20,180 nt of DNA from assembly GCA_947589585.1 (NCBI GenBank), contig CANQCA010000142.1:1-20180 (forward strand), written 5' to 3'. The DNA comes from an uncultured Clostridia bacterium. GTDB lineage: Bacteria > Bacillota > Clostridia > Christensenellales > Borkfalkiaceae. Below the pieces are notes generated by a model. The model had not been told where the DNA came from, ran no database searches, and saw nothing but the letters and a program-made list of their open reading frames with translations. This document shows, piece by piece, positions 9,118 through 18,571 of this stretch. The position numbers were made by a program, and so were the translations under genes. Position 1 is the stretch's first letter. The number at the start of each line of letters is the position of its first letter.

Positions 9118-10809
9118 TTAATAGATCCTGATGGGCGTCTCCAGCGTATACACACCGATCTTCCCGTAGAGGGCCTTGCTCTCGTCCTCTTCCTCCACGA
9201 TGCGGAGGGTGATGCCGTAGTAAGGGTTGCCGCTGCTATCCTGCGAATAGTTGTGGACGGCCGCTTCCGCATGGACTTCGATCTCGAGGCCGCTCTCCGC
9301 GAGGAAGGCTTTCAGATCGTCCCCGATGAGGTTCCCCGCCACCGTTCCGAGGACGAAGGAAGTGATCTCCCCTCCGTCCGCGCGGGCATTGCAGTTATCG
9401 ATGAGGTCGATCCCGCCCGCATAGACGGTGCCCTCGACTTTGACGCCGACGAAGTTCTCCTTCGTCACGCCATCCGCGATCCTGCCCGCGAAGAGGCCGA
9501 AGTTCGCCTCCTCTGTGATGGTGCCCCGTACGGGACGGGCGCCCCCTTCGATGGTATATGAGACGTTCTCGAATGTGATGTTTTCGAACTTTGCCTGCGA
9601 AGTGATCTGTCCGAAGAGGCCGCCGTGGATGCGCTGGGAAGTGGCATCCGTCTGCCGCGAGGTGATGTTGGAGAGGGTGTGGCCGTTCCCCTTGAAGGTC
9701 CCCGTGAAGGTGTAGTTCGAGAAGTTCCATGAGACGGAAGAGCAATCGAGGTCGGCAAGGATCTCGTAGCAACCGTCCGAGGAGGCATTGGATGCGAGCT
9801 GTGCCGCCGTCTTGATGCGGGACCAGTTCCCCTTCTTCCATGTGGTATAGACCTTGACGGCCGTATCCGTCGCCGTGCCCGTCCCGAGATCTGTGAGCCC
9901 GTGGTGCGGGATCGCACTTTCGTAGATGTTGAGCATGTCGCCGTCGGCATAGGGGCTGAGGCAGGCGGGATCGGCATAGACGCCCGTGAGTGTATAATTC
10001 TGTGCGGGGGTGCCGCTCTCCTCGTCGGCTTCCGTCCGATAGCGGGGAAGGTTGCCGTAGTCGAGGCTGCCGCTCACATCGTTCCAATGCGGGACGGCGA
10101 TGGAATTTGAATTGATGGGCTTGGTGAGCGTCGCATAGCACGTCCATGCACCGCTCGCTTCCTCACGGCGGTAGAATTCATAGGTGAAATTGGGCGCCCA
10201 TGCCGCATAGAGGTGGATGGCCTGAACGGTCTTTTCCCCCTCGTACGCTTCGGGAGTAAGGTCGGAAAGCGTGAGGCGGTCTTCCGAGAAATCCCACTTG
10301 CCCCGATAGGAATAGGCCTGCTGCTTGCCCGCCGCGGAGACGGACTCGGAGATGACGTTCCCCTCTTCGTCGAGAACGGGGGCGCCGGCCGCATCGAGAA
10401 CGGGGCGACGGACGGAGCAGATGTTCCCCTCGTCGTCGAGCGGGTCTCCGTTCTCATTCACGCGCGGGATACGCTCGCGGTACCAGCCCACGAGGAAGTA
10501 GCCGTTGCGCGTCGCCGTACTGTTCGCGGCATTGTTGCCCGTGCGGGCGGGATCGCCCGGTTCGATCAGCTTCACGCCGCCGTCCTCCACGTCGTCGTAG
10601 CGGAAGGCGTCGAAGAAGTCGATATTCTCGGCGCTGCCGAAGATGCCGCCGTTCTTCTCGTAGTAAACGACGACGTTTATCCCCTCGTCCACAAGGCGGT
10701 CGAGCGTGCTCTCGCGCGTCTCGGAGACTGCGCATGCCCCGAGTGCGAGGGATAAGGTCGCCCCGAGCGCACAGGAGAGGATGATCAATGCTTTCGTCTT
10801 GTTTTTCAT
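9118..10809 (-). CDS. Surface lipoprotein with InlB-like repeats and GLUG-like beta-helix segment
   Basis: 563 residues, ATG at 10809, AAGGAT upstream, only 3 bp after the protease stop. Lipoprotein signal with lipobox LGAC (Cys26). Three degenerate Listeria-Bacteroides type units can be read: GYFLVGWYRER (103-113), HLYAAWAPNF (199-208) and the GVYADPACL...VYTTWKKG region (277-327), with long inserts between them. One insert (118-153) contains the units NGDPLDDEGN and AGAPVLDEEGN, similar to the insert in OppD. Residues about 329-465 (SRIKTAAQLAS..., GTFKGNGHTLSNI, GGLFGQI, FGLFAGRI) resemble GLUG-type right-handed beta-helix repeats found in surface proteins and IgA-protease-like peptidases. 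No catalytic motif is visible. It is probably an extracellular binding protein, translated together with the protease. The exact ligand is unknown. Confidence 0.88.
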   Translation of the reverse strand: MKNKTKALIILSCALGATLSLALGACAVSETRESTLDRLVDEGINVVVYYEKNGGIFGSAENIDFFDAFRYDDVEDGGVKLIEPGDPARTGNNAANSTATRNGYFLVGWYRERIPRVNENGDPLDDEGNICSVRRPVLDAAGAPVLDEEGNVISESVSAAGKQQAYSYRGKWDFSEDRLTLSDLTPEAYEGEKTVQAIHLYAAWAPNFTYEFYRREEASGAWTCYATLTKPINSNSIAVPHWNDVSGSLDYGNLPRYRTEADEESGTPAQNYTLTGVYADPACLSPYADGDMLNIYESAIPHHGLTDLGTGTATDTAVKVYTTWKKGNWSRIKTAAQLASNASSDGCYEILADLDCSSVSWNFSNYTFTGTFKGNGHTLSNITSRQTDATSQRIHGGLFGQITSQAKFENITFENVSYTIEGGARPVRGTITEEANFGLFAGRIADGVTKENFVGVKVEGTVYAGGIDLIDNCNARADGGEITSFVLGTVAGNLIGDDLKAFLAESGLEIEVHAEAAVHNYSQDSSGNPYYGITLRIVEEEDESKALYGKIGVYTLETPIRIY

Positions 10810-10812
10810 AAC

Positions 10813-13800
10813 TTATCCTTCATTCCGATCGTTGCTGTCGCCGTGATCGCCATGATCGTCGTCTTTGCCTTCCTTGTCGTCGTCGGCCGTTTCCGCTCTC
10901 TTCTCCCCCTTGAAGCGGGCGAGGATGATCGCCGCCATGACGATGACTGCCGCGCCGAGGATGCCGCAGGTCACTGCGAGTGCGATCGTGGTAATATCGG
11001 CGGGAGCAGCGGGCTCTTCCGTACCGGGGTCGGTGTTTTCGCCTTCGATCATCTTGATGGCGTCCTCTGCATTGCGGAGCTTCTGATAATTGGTGATGAG
11101 GGCGCGCTGTTCGTCGGAAGTGATCGCGTCGTAGAGGGCGCGGGCGGCTTGGACGGAGACCTTGATCTCGGCATAGTTGCTCTCGTTGATCTGGCGCGGT
11201 TCGGGCAAAAGCGTGATCGCGCGGATCACGGCACGCGTGGAATCGTTGGGCGCCGCGGGACCGTCGAGGGCGAGTTCGAAGTACTGCCCATAGATGAAGT
11301 TCTCGTAGCCGAGGCCGTTCTTGGGACGGATCATGAGAAGATCGCCCGCCGCCTTGCCGATATAATCGACAAAGTTCGCGCCGTAGAAGTAGGTCGTCGC
11401 GTCGACGAACCACATGCCGTAGGGAAGGATCCCGAGCTCACGGTCGCTCTCTCCGTCCGAAGAGGGATTGAGATCATTCTGGATATACGGCCCGGGAAGA
11501 TTGGCATCCTCCCCGTGTGCGATCTGGTAGTCGGGATCGTACTGCTCTTCGAGGATTGGTGCATTGAAGCCCTTGAAGATGACGATGGAAAGTGCGTTCG
11601 CCCCGTAGAAGGCCTTGTCGCCGATCGCGGCGAGCGAATCGGGAAGGGTGACGCGCTCGAGCCCGGCGTTCATGAATGCACCCGCCGCAATGCGCACGGT
11701 CCCCTCTTCCACCGCATACGCCTCATCCTCCGCCGTGGCGGGATAGGCGATGAGCTCCAATCCATAGAGATAATTTTGCTGCGTGCCGTCGACCGAGCGC
11801 GTCGCGAGCAGGTCGCCACCCTCGAATACTCTCTTGCGATAGAGTACGCCGCCCGAGACAAACACGTTCTCACTGATATCGTAGGTTGTTTGGTTCTCGG
11901 CGGAGGTGAATACGGTCGGGTTCCCTGCGAAGGGATTGTCGCCGATCTCGGTGAGGGTCTTCCCGAGCACCGCGCGGCCGATGGAGTTGTATGCGAACGC
12001 CCAATCGCCGATGGAGACGACCTTGGAAAGATCGAGCTCTCCCGTGAGGGCGCTGTGTTCGAATGCGTGCGCGCCGATGCGCGTCGCGAGTTCGAGATTG
12101 ACCGCCTCAGAAAGATGGCTCGCCCCCGCAAAGGCATAGTCGCCGATCACGAGGCCTGCCGCCTTCGTCTCCTCCCCTTCGGCCGCGGGTGCGGGAAGGG
12201 TGATACGGGTGAGGGCGCTCGCCTCTTCGAATGCATGTGCGCCGATGCTCGCCGCCTTGGAGAGATCGAGCTCGCTCACGCCGATGCTGTACGTCGTCAC
12301 GGCCTGGTTGGTGAAGAAGATCTCGGAGGTGTGTGCACCGAAGGCATAGTCGCCGACGGTCTCGATGTTGCCGAGGTCGATTTTTGCGATGCGTGTGCCG
12401 TAGAAGGCATAGGGCGCGATCGTATGAAGGTCTTCGCCGAGTTCCACCGTCGTGAGGGCGGTGTTGTATGCGAATGCCCGCTCGCCGATGGCCGTCGCCG
12501 ACGTAAGGGTGACCGAACGCACCCCGCCTGCCTGCAGGCCGAAGTTCTCGGAGTAATAGTTATAAGTGTAGTTACCGCTCGTGCCCTCGCGTTCCGCAAT
12601 GCCCGTGAGTTCGCCCGCAAAGGCATTGGGGCCGATGGAGACGACGCCCGCAAGGTCTGCCTTGGAGAGGCTCGTGGTGAGCACGAAGGCGCTGTCGCCG
12701 ATGGAAGTCCCCTGCCCGAATTTGACGGAGGTGAGCGCCATCTGATAGGCGAACGCATATGCGCCGATCTCGACGTTCTCGCCCGTCTTGAGGGTGGTAA
12801 GCCCCGTCGTGTCGGCGACGTGGCCCACTTCGTAGAGTTCGACGATGCTCCCGTCGGAGAAGCTCACGCGGTAGGGATTGCCGAGCGTTCTGAGGGTTGC
12901 CTCGTTCGCAAAGGCGTGGTCGCCGATGACGGCGCCCGAACCGATGACGACGCTCGAGATGTTCGCGCAAGCCGCAAAGGCATAGCTGCCCACCTGCGTT
13001 CCGTCGGGAAGCTCGACGGCATTGAGCGATGCACCGTAGAAGGCATGGTCGCCGATGGTTTGGATCTTGGAGAAATCGAAGCGGGTGATCCTCGTGCCGG
13101 CGAAGGCATAGGCCGCGACGTCCGTCACATTGCCGAGGCGTACGGTGGCGAGGTTGCGGCATTCGAAGAAGGCGCTCTCGCCGATGGCCGTCGCATTGGG
13201 AAGCTCGACATAGGTGAGCGAATCCGCCCCCGCAAATGCGCCCGAGCCGACCTTGGTGACGGTCGCATCGGTGTATTTTCCCGAGAAGGTGGGAACGACG
13301 CAGAGAAGCTCCACTTCATCGCCGCCGCCCACGCGGAAGAGGCTCTTCTTATCCTCGCTCGCGCGGAACACGCTGTTGCCCTCGGCGACGTTGAATTCCG
13401 AGATCCCCGTCCCCTTGAACGCGTTGCGGTCGACGCTCTCGACGTCCTTGCCGAGCGTGATGCTCGTGAGGTTCTCGTCTCCGCGGAAGAGATTTTCGGG
13501 AATATTCGCCGCATTGATGGCGGGGATGGTCGTAAGGCCGGTATCGCCCGAGAAGGCGCCCTCACCGAGTTTCACGGTGGAAGCATGGATGATGAGCTGA
13601 TCGATCTCCTTGATGCCGGAGAAGGCGTATGCGCCGATGGACTGGGCGGATACGGGAAGCTCGAGCTTGCCTGCGAGCTTGGTGTTTGCAAAGGCATAGT
13701 TGCCCACTGCGATGACGCTGGAGAGGTCGGCCTTCTGAAGATCGGTATCGCGGAAGGCGTCCTGGTTGATGAGCTGGACGTGTTCGAGCCCCTGTACGGT

Positions 13801-16800
13801 GCGAAGGCTGGTGCAGCCGAGGAAGGCGCCCACGCCGATGTGTTTGAGCGTCGAGGGAAGGACGACCTCTTCCAGCCCCTCCATGCCCGCAAACGCATAC
13901 ATGTTGATGACTTCGACGCCCTCGGGAATGATGATCTTCTTGATGTGGTCGTTTTCGCCGAGATACCAGATCTTGCTGTTATAGGGGTCTTCTTCGTCGA
14001 TGACGTCGTCCGGGCCCTTGGGGATAAAGTCGTAGTGGGAGAAAGCGAACTGCTCGATGGTGGTAAGGCCGTGGTCGGCGCCGAGATCCTTGCCGATATC
14101 CACCGTGCCCGTAGGCGTCGGAACGCCATCTACCATCTCCACTTCGCCGACGCCGCGGAAGCCCGTCAGGAAGGGACCGTTGCGCTCGTAAGGGTCTTTG
14201 ACGATGACCGTGATATAGGCGCTCACGAGCGTCCTGTTGTTTTGTTTGACGCTGACTTCGATGGAAGTCGAGCCGCGGCGGAAGGCCTCGATCTGTCCTT
14301 CCCCGGAAACGGTGGCGATACGGCTGTTGTTGCTTCTGAACACCACCTCCACGTCGTCCGCATATGCAAGCAGTTCATAGGCGACGGTGACGCGCTCGGA
14401 CGGGTACATCGAGAGCACATAGGTGGAAGTGTTCGCGGGGAAGAGCGTCGTGTCCCCCGTCTCGCCGATCTCGCGGTCCTCGGAGCTGAGGAAGTAGTAT
14501 GCGTTATCCGTCGTGTAGCTCGTGAGGCGGAAACTGCTCACACCCGAGGGATCGAGCGGGCGCATGCCGAGCTCTTCGGGTGCGCAGACCTTGACTTTGA
14601 CCGTCTTGATCAGTTCCGTCGTCGTTGCGCCGAATTCGCCCTCGGGATCTGTGACCGTCTTGGAGACGGTAAGCTCCGTTTCGCCGACCGCAACGCCGAT
14701 GAGCTTGTTGCCGACGATCTTGGCGACGCCTTCGCCGCCCTCGGCGATCGCATAGTCGAGTGCGTTCGCCCACTCCGTTTGGTCGGGATAGACGGTGGGA
14801 TCGATGATATATCTCTGGTTGGGGATGAGCGTGATCGTCTGGATCTGATTCTCATCCGTCGTGACGTTGTCCCCCGTGAAGGTGACGGACTGAATGGTCT
14901 CGTAAGGGACCTTGATCTCGAAGGTGGAATTGTTGAGCGCGTAGTCGTAGAGCTGGACGGTGAACGTGTTGGGATGCGCAGCCGTCGCGATCTCCTTCAT
15001 GTGGTCGGTGAGTTCGATGGTGACCTCGGTCGTCGAATTGGCGGAGGAGGCGTTGATCGCCGTCGCATAGTTGGAGAAGGCGGGCATCTCGAGCATGTAC
15101 TCCGAGCCGGGCGCGGCGAGCTTCATATATCCGAAGAAAGCTGCAGCCGCATAGTGGTTATCAAAGACGGAAAGGCGTGCGTACGTACGCGTGAAGGGTG
15201 CAGTCTTATCCGTCTTATCGATCTCCGTATAGAACTCGACGCCGGTGACGACGGGAGCCTGGAAGTCGGCCGTGAACGGGAACTCGAACACGTTTCTCGC
15301 GTTGCGCTGTGTTCCCTTGTCGCCGTAGTCGAGATAGCCCTCGAGGCGCACCATGTAGCGTGTGTTGTTCTTGAGATCGTATTCGGGAACATTGAAGCCG
15401 ACTTCTACCGTGGAATTGTAGAAGTTGCTGCCGCTGCTGTACGTCTTGCGGACATTGTTTTCCGTCTTGCTCCAGATGACTTCGCCCGTCGTGGTATCCG
15501 TGATCGTGATATCCACATATTTGGAAGAACGGAGCATACCCGCCCAGATGGCGCTGATGCCGTTTACACCGCCGCCGCGGCCGGTCTGGTTGGTGAGAGC
15601 GATGTGGGAACGCGTTGCCGCGACCTTTTTGGATGCGGGATCCTGATTGAACGGGAAGGAGCCGAGATAGTTGATATAATCGTCGTACAAAGAGCCGATC
15701 GGCTGGGTCGCATAGGCGTCCGCCATCGTCTTGTCGTCGGGGTCGATGCCGTCGTCGAGTTCATCGGGGTTGGTCTCGAAGTAGTCGAGGTCGAAAAGGG
15801 GCGCCTGCGTCCAATCGCCGTAGAAGGCGAGGAAGGGAACGTTGAGGCCGATCTCGGTGCCCTTCTTCGCGCCGAGGGTCACGTAACCTTCCACATACAT
15901 GCCGTTTGCGAAGGAACGGTCGAGATACTGCCGGTCGGAATCGGTGAGGGCGATGCGGACGGTGACGGTCGCGGCCTTGCCCGCGGCTACCGTGACGGAG
16001 TTCCCGCTGTGCGCCGTGCCGTCCACTTCGGTGACTGTGATCTTGGGGGAAAGCGCATAGCCCTTCTCCGTGACGGTGGTATCGCCGCGGACGGTGAGCG
16101 TCTCGCTCACGCCTTCCGTCTGCACGAGGGCGCCGATATCATAGGTGAGCGACGTGCCCGAGAAATTGTTGACGCTGAACACGAGCTCGTAGACGCCCGT
16201 CTTGTCGCGGTCGTCGCCGTACTCGAGCTTGGTCTTATCCAGTTCGTGCTCTGCGTCGACGATAAAGCGGGGGGAACCGTCGTAGAGATGTTCGTCGTTG
16301 CGCGCATAGGTGGTAATGTAAGCGGGCGTGGTGAGCGCTTCGTTGAGATTGACGAGGCCAGCACCCTGTTTGCGGACGGCATAGGGAAGCCCGTTATCGT
16401 TATAAGCGATATCCGCCGTCGACATCATGATGCGATTTGCAAGTGCAGTGACCTGCCTTCTCGCCTCGTCCGTCTCCTGCGTGAGGCCGAACTTCTGCTT
16501 CACATATTCGCGGAGGATCGCAACGACGCCCGCCTGGTTGGGCGAAGCCATCGAGGTGCCCGAGAGACGGTCGTACTTCTGCCCGGGAACGGCCGAAAGA
16601 ATGTCGCCGCCGTGTGCGGTGATCTCGGGCTTGATGCGAAGGTCGGGCGTAGGACCCCAGCTCGAGAAGTCGGACATGAAGGGGCCTGCCATCTGCGAAC
16701 GGCTGATCGTGATCTTGCCCGTCGAATTCGCGGCGAGCACTTCGCCGTCGTCCTGCGAGATGGAGCAGATCGCGCCCTTCGTATTGCCGACCGTCATGCT

Positions 16801-18450
16801 GATATCGCCCGAAACATTATTATAAATGATGACGCCCGCAGCGCCCATCTCATCGAGCGCGACCTTGGCCTTCTCTTCGAAGCTGTTGGTACCGCGGCGC
16901 ACGAGGGCGATCTTGCCCGCCATGTTGAGGCCGATATAGTCCTGCGAGGAGCCGATGCCGGGGACGGTGACGTATTCGAATTCCTTGGTGTCTTCCCCCG
17001 CGGGCAGGATCTCGTTGACGAAATCCATGGGCTCGGAGGCGACATCGACCGCCTGTGTGAAGTAGATGATGCGGTTGCCGTACTTCATGTAAGAAGTCTT
17101 CACGCCGCTGATCGAAGCGACGGAGAGTGCGGATTCGTAGGTGGAGGGAGAGCCGACGGTCGAGGAGTCGGGGTTGGAGGTGAGCCCCAAGTTGCCGTTC
17201 TTCTCCGAACCGAAGGTGGAGTTGTAGTCGTTGGAGGCGGCCGCAACGAGGCTGATGCCCGCCTTACCGACGTTCTCGTAGGCAGTGCGCTGCGCTTCGT
17301 CGTCTGTCACGGTGAAGCCCGAGGACATACCGAGCGACATGTTGATGACGTCGACGCCGAGCTTGACGCAGTCTTCGACGGCGGCGAGGAGCCACGACTG
17401 CCTTGCCCCCGAGGTGGTATCCGAGAACACCTTCATTGCGGCGAGCTGCGCGAGGGGCGCGACGCCGACGATCTCGGGATCGGTCTCCGCCTTCTCGGCA
17501 GCCCCGACGTTGTTCCCGAGAATGATGCCCGCGACATGGGTGCCGTGTTCGCTGTCAAGCGGGTACACGTCGGTATCCTTATCCGCGTAGTCGTAGGCAT
17601 AGGGGATCTTATCGTTCACATAGACCTTTTCGGGGGAGAGCCCGCGGGTGTATTTGGCTGCTTCGAGATCGCCCACAAGCCCGGAAAGGCGGTCCTTCGT
17701 CATATAGAGCTTGCTCTCGTCGACGCCCTGTGCGAACACGTTGGGATCGAAGACGGAATGGGTGTAGTCGAAGCCGGTATCGAGGACGGCAATGAGCGTC
17801 CCCTCCCCTTTGAAGGCGGATTCCGAGCTATCGAAGATACCCGTCTCATAGACGTTGACGTCGTTCTCGACGAGCTGCGCCTCGGCGGGAGCATATTCTT
17901 CGCTGATGGAGGGAAGGGCGTCCGTCCCGTCGAGGGCGGAGACGATCTTCTCGTACTCCCTCGCCTCGACGACGAGTTCGAACCCGCCGAGAATGGTGTT
18001 GTAGGTCGCCCCGAGTTCATACTTCACCCCCGCGCCTTTGAGGCGGGAAAGGGCCTTGTTGTTTTCCCGCTCGATGCGGGAGAGAACGGCTTCGCCCGCC
18101 GCGGAATCGGCAAAGGCCGAGACGTTGCCGTAGCGCGAAATGCCGTTTTGCGCATCGTATGCGGTGACGAGCGTGGAATCCGTCGTGCGGACGATGACGG
18201 AGATCTCTCTGCCCGGATCGATCCCCTCGGGGAGCTTGCGCACGACTTCGGGATCGAAGGAGGCCGTAAGATCGGAGGCGACCTTGCCCGTCACATCGGT
18301 GATCGTCGTCCCCGTATCCGCCACAGTCTGCGCCGCGGAAGAATTTTTCCCGCCGAGGGAGATGAGCTGCGCGGCCGTAAAGGAGCCGACCATGAGGGCG
18401 GCCGCCGCACAGATCGAAGTTTTTCTCAGGATGCTTCCCAATTTCGCCAT
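10813..18450 (-). CDS. Giant membrane-anchored S8 subtilase (C5a peptidase/lactocepin-like) with LRR array
   Basis: 2545 residues, start ATG 18450 with GAGGAT upstream; the longer frame to 18561 begins inside the 5' leader. Layout: signal peptide (1-40); propeptide-like region (60-190); S8 catalytic domain (about 212-705) with Asp224 (AVLDTG), His302 (EHGTHVAG), oxyanion Asn407 and Ser633 (GTSMASP), all intact; a PA insert (about 475-590); a C5a-peptidase-type Fn3 domain ending LAFYGDW (753-880); an acidic, possibly Ca-binding stretch (894-907) and beta domains typical of cell-envelope proteinases (to about 1185); two Big2-like Ig domains (1186-1290, 1340-1418); about 27 BspA-type LRRs (1460-2295); a helical linker ending in a YDAITSDEQ...TNYQKLRNAE segment (2411-2470); one transmembrane helix (2486-2511); and an Asp/His-rich tail. 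There is no LPXTG. The role is extracellular protein cleavage at the cell surface. First gene of the operon feeding Opp. Confidence 0.95.
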   Translation of the reverse strand: MAKLGSILRKTSICAAAALMVGSFTAAQLISLGGKNSSAAQTVADTGTTITDVTGKVASDLTASFDPEVVRKLPEGIDPGREISVIVRTTDSTLVTAYDAQNGISRYGNVSAFADSAAGEAVLSRIERENNKALSRLKGAGVKYELGATYNTILGGFELVVEAREYEKIVSALDGTDALPSISEEYAPAEAQLVENDVNVYETGIFDSSESAFKGEGTLIAVLDTGFDYTHSVFDPNVFAQGVDESKLYMTKDRLSGLVGDLEAAKYTRGLSPEKVYVNDKIPYAYDYADKDTDVYPLDSEHGTHVAGIILGNNVGAAEKAETDPEIVGVAPLAQLAAMKVFSDTTSGARQSWLLAAVEDCVKLGVDVINMSLGMSSGFTVTDDEAQRTAYENVGKAGISLVAAASNDYNSTFGSEKNGNLGLTSNPDSSTVGSPSTYESALSVASISGVKTSYMKYGNRIIYFTQAVDVASEPMDFVNEILPAGEDTKEFEYVTVPGIGSSQDYIGLNMAGKIALVRRGTNSFEEKAKVALDEMGAAGVIIYNNVSGDISMTVGNTKGAICSISQDDGEVLAANSTGKITISRSQMAGPFMSDFSSWGPTPDLRIKPEITAHGGDILSAVPGQKYDRLSGTSMASPNQAGVVAILREYVKQKFGLTQETDEARRQVTALANRIMMSTADIAYNDNGLPYAVRKQGAGLVNLNEALTTPAYITTYARNDEHLYDGSPRFIVDAEHELDKTKLEYGDDRDKTGVYELVFSVNNFSGTSLTYDIGALVQTEGVSETLTVRGDTTVTEKGYALSPKITVTEVDGTAHSGNSVTVAAGKAATVTVRIALTDSDRQYLDRSFANGMYVEGYVTLGAKKGTEIGLNVPFLAFYGDWTQAPLFDLDYFETNPDELDDGIDPDDKTMADAYATQPIGSLYDDYINYLGSFPFNQDPASKKVAATRSHIALTNQTGRGGGVNGISAIWAGMLRSSKYVDITITDTTTGEVIWSKTENNVRKTYSSGSNFYNSTVEVGFNVPEYDLKNNTRYMVRLEGYLDYGDKGTQRNARNVFEFPFTADFQAPVVTGVEFYTEIDKTDKTAPFTRTYARLSVFDNHYAAAAFFGYMKLAAPGSEYMLEMPAFSNYATAINASSANSTTEVTIELTDHMKEIATAAHPNTFTVQLYDYALNNSTFEIKVPYETIQSVTFTGDNVTTDENQIQTITLIPNQRYIIDPTVYPDQTEWANALDYAIAEGGEGVAKIVGNKLIGVAVGETELTVSKTVTDPEGEFGATTTELIKTVKVKVCAPEELGMRPLDPSGVSSFRLTSYTTDNAYYFLSSEDREIGETGDTTLFPANTSTYVLSMYPSERVTVAYELLAYADDVEVVFRSNNSRIATVSGEGQIEAFRRGSTSIEVSVKQNNRTLVSAYITVIVKDPYERNGPFLTGFRGVGEVEMVDGVPTPTGTVDIGKDLGADHGLTTIEQFAFSHYDFIPKGPDDVIDEEDPYNSKIWYLGENDHIKKIIIPEGVEVINMYAFAGMEGLEEVVLPSTLKHIGVGAFLGCTSLRTVQGLEHVQLINQDAFRDTDLQKADLSSVIAVGNYAFANTKLAGKLELPVSAQSIGAYAFSGIKEIDQLIIHASTVKLGEGAFSGDTGLTTIPAINAANIPENLFRGDENLTSITLGKDVESVDRNAFKGTGISEFNVAEGNSVFRASEDKKSLFRVGGGDEVELLCVVPTFSGKYTDATVTKVGSGAFAGADSLTYVELPNATAIGESAFFECRNLATVRLGNVTDVAAYAFAGTRITRFDFSKIQTIGDHAFYGASLNAVELPDGTQVGSYAFAACANISSVVIGSGAVIGDHAFANEATLRTLGNPYRVSFSDGSIVELYEVGHVADTTGLTTLKTGENVEIGAYAFAYQMALTSVKFGQGTSIGDSAFVLTTSLSKADLAGVVSIGPNAFAGELTGIAEREGTSGNYTYNYYSENFGLQAGGVRSVTLTSATAIGERAFAYNTALTTVELGEDLHTIAPYAFYGTRIAKIDLGNIETVGDYAFGAHTSEIFFTNQAVTTYSIGVSELDLSKAASIGAHAFEEASALTRITLPAPAAEGEETKAAGLVIGDYAFAGASHLSEAVNLELATRIGAHAFEHSALTGELDLSKVVSIGDWAFAYNSIGRAVLGKTLTEIGDNPFAGNPTVFTSAENQTTYDISENVFVSGGVLYRKRVFEGGDLLATRSVDGTQQNYLYGLELIAYPATAEDEAYAVEEGTVRIAAGAFMNAGLERVTLPDSLAAIGDKAFYGANALSIVIFKGFNAPILEEQYDPDYQIAHGEDANLPGPYIQNDLNPSSDGESDRELGILPYGMWFVDATTYFYGANFVDYIGKAAGDLLMIRPKNGLGYENFIYGQYFELALDGPAAPNDSTRAVIRAITLLPEPRQINESNYAEIKVSVQAARALYDAITSDEQRALITNYQKLRNAEDAIKMIEGENTDPGTEEPAAPADITTIALAVTCGILGAAVIVMAAIILARFKGEKRAETADDDKEGKDDDHGDHGDSNDRNEG
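11568..14073 (-). repeat. BspA-type LRR array (about 27 repeats) in the protease C-terminal half
   Basis: Residues about 1460-2295 of the protease contain about 27 copies of a 21-23-residue unit centred on IGxxAFxx, with alternating strands like LTxVxLxxxT. Spacing is irregular in places (inserts near 1690-1730, 1860-1885, 1950-1970, 2180-2250). Unlike the 69-bp units at 288-770, these are diverged at DNA level. Such arrays bind proteins or surfaces in BspA-like adhesins. Confidence 0.88.
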
Positions 18451-18511
18451 GATTTTATCCTCACTGCGCACGTTCGTCCGCTCCCCCGAAATCGCAAATA
18501 CGCGAAATCGG

Positions 18512-18528
18512 GCGCGTTTGGAACGCGC
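18512..18528 (-). promoter_or_regulatory. GC-rich hairpin in the operon 5' leader
   Basis: GCGCGTT (18512-18518) pairs perfectly with AACGCGC (18522-18528) around a 3-nt loop. It lies in the roughly 115-nt untranslated leader between the predicted start of transcription and the protease ATG. On the minus strand the U-run precedes rather than follows the stem, so it is not a terminator. It may protect the 5' end of the long mRNA. Confidence 0.5.
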
Positions 18529-18571
18529 GAAAAAAATATGACACATAACTGTGCCGTCCATTCATGAATAA

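Noticed and set aside
6246..9131. 961-codon plus-strand frame antisense to oppA
   Set aside because: Same codon-aligned shadow effect; the minus strand gives a clear SBP family 5 protein with signal peptide and ribosome binding site.
9090..9272. Longer start for oppA
   Set aside because: It would overlap the preceding lipoprotein gene, lacks a ribosome binding site and would put 61 polar residues before the signal peptide.
18451..18561. Longer start for the protease
   Set aside because: The extension begins at or next to the predicted transcription start, spoils the signal peptide, and a good ribosome binding site supports 18450.
10843..18567. 2574-codon open frame on the plus strand antisense to the protease
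   Set aside because: It is codon-aligned with the protease gene and stays open only because that gene lacks TTA, CTA and TCA. Its product is compositionally odd, has no recognisable domain, and no ribosome binding site is evident.
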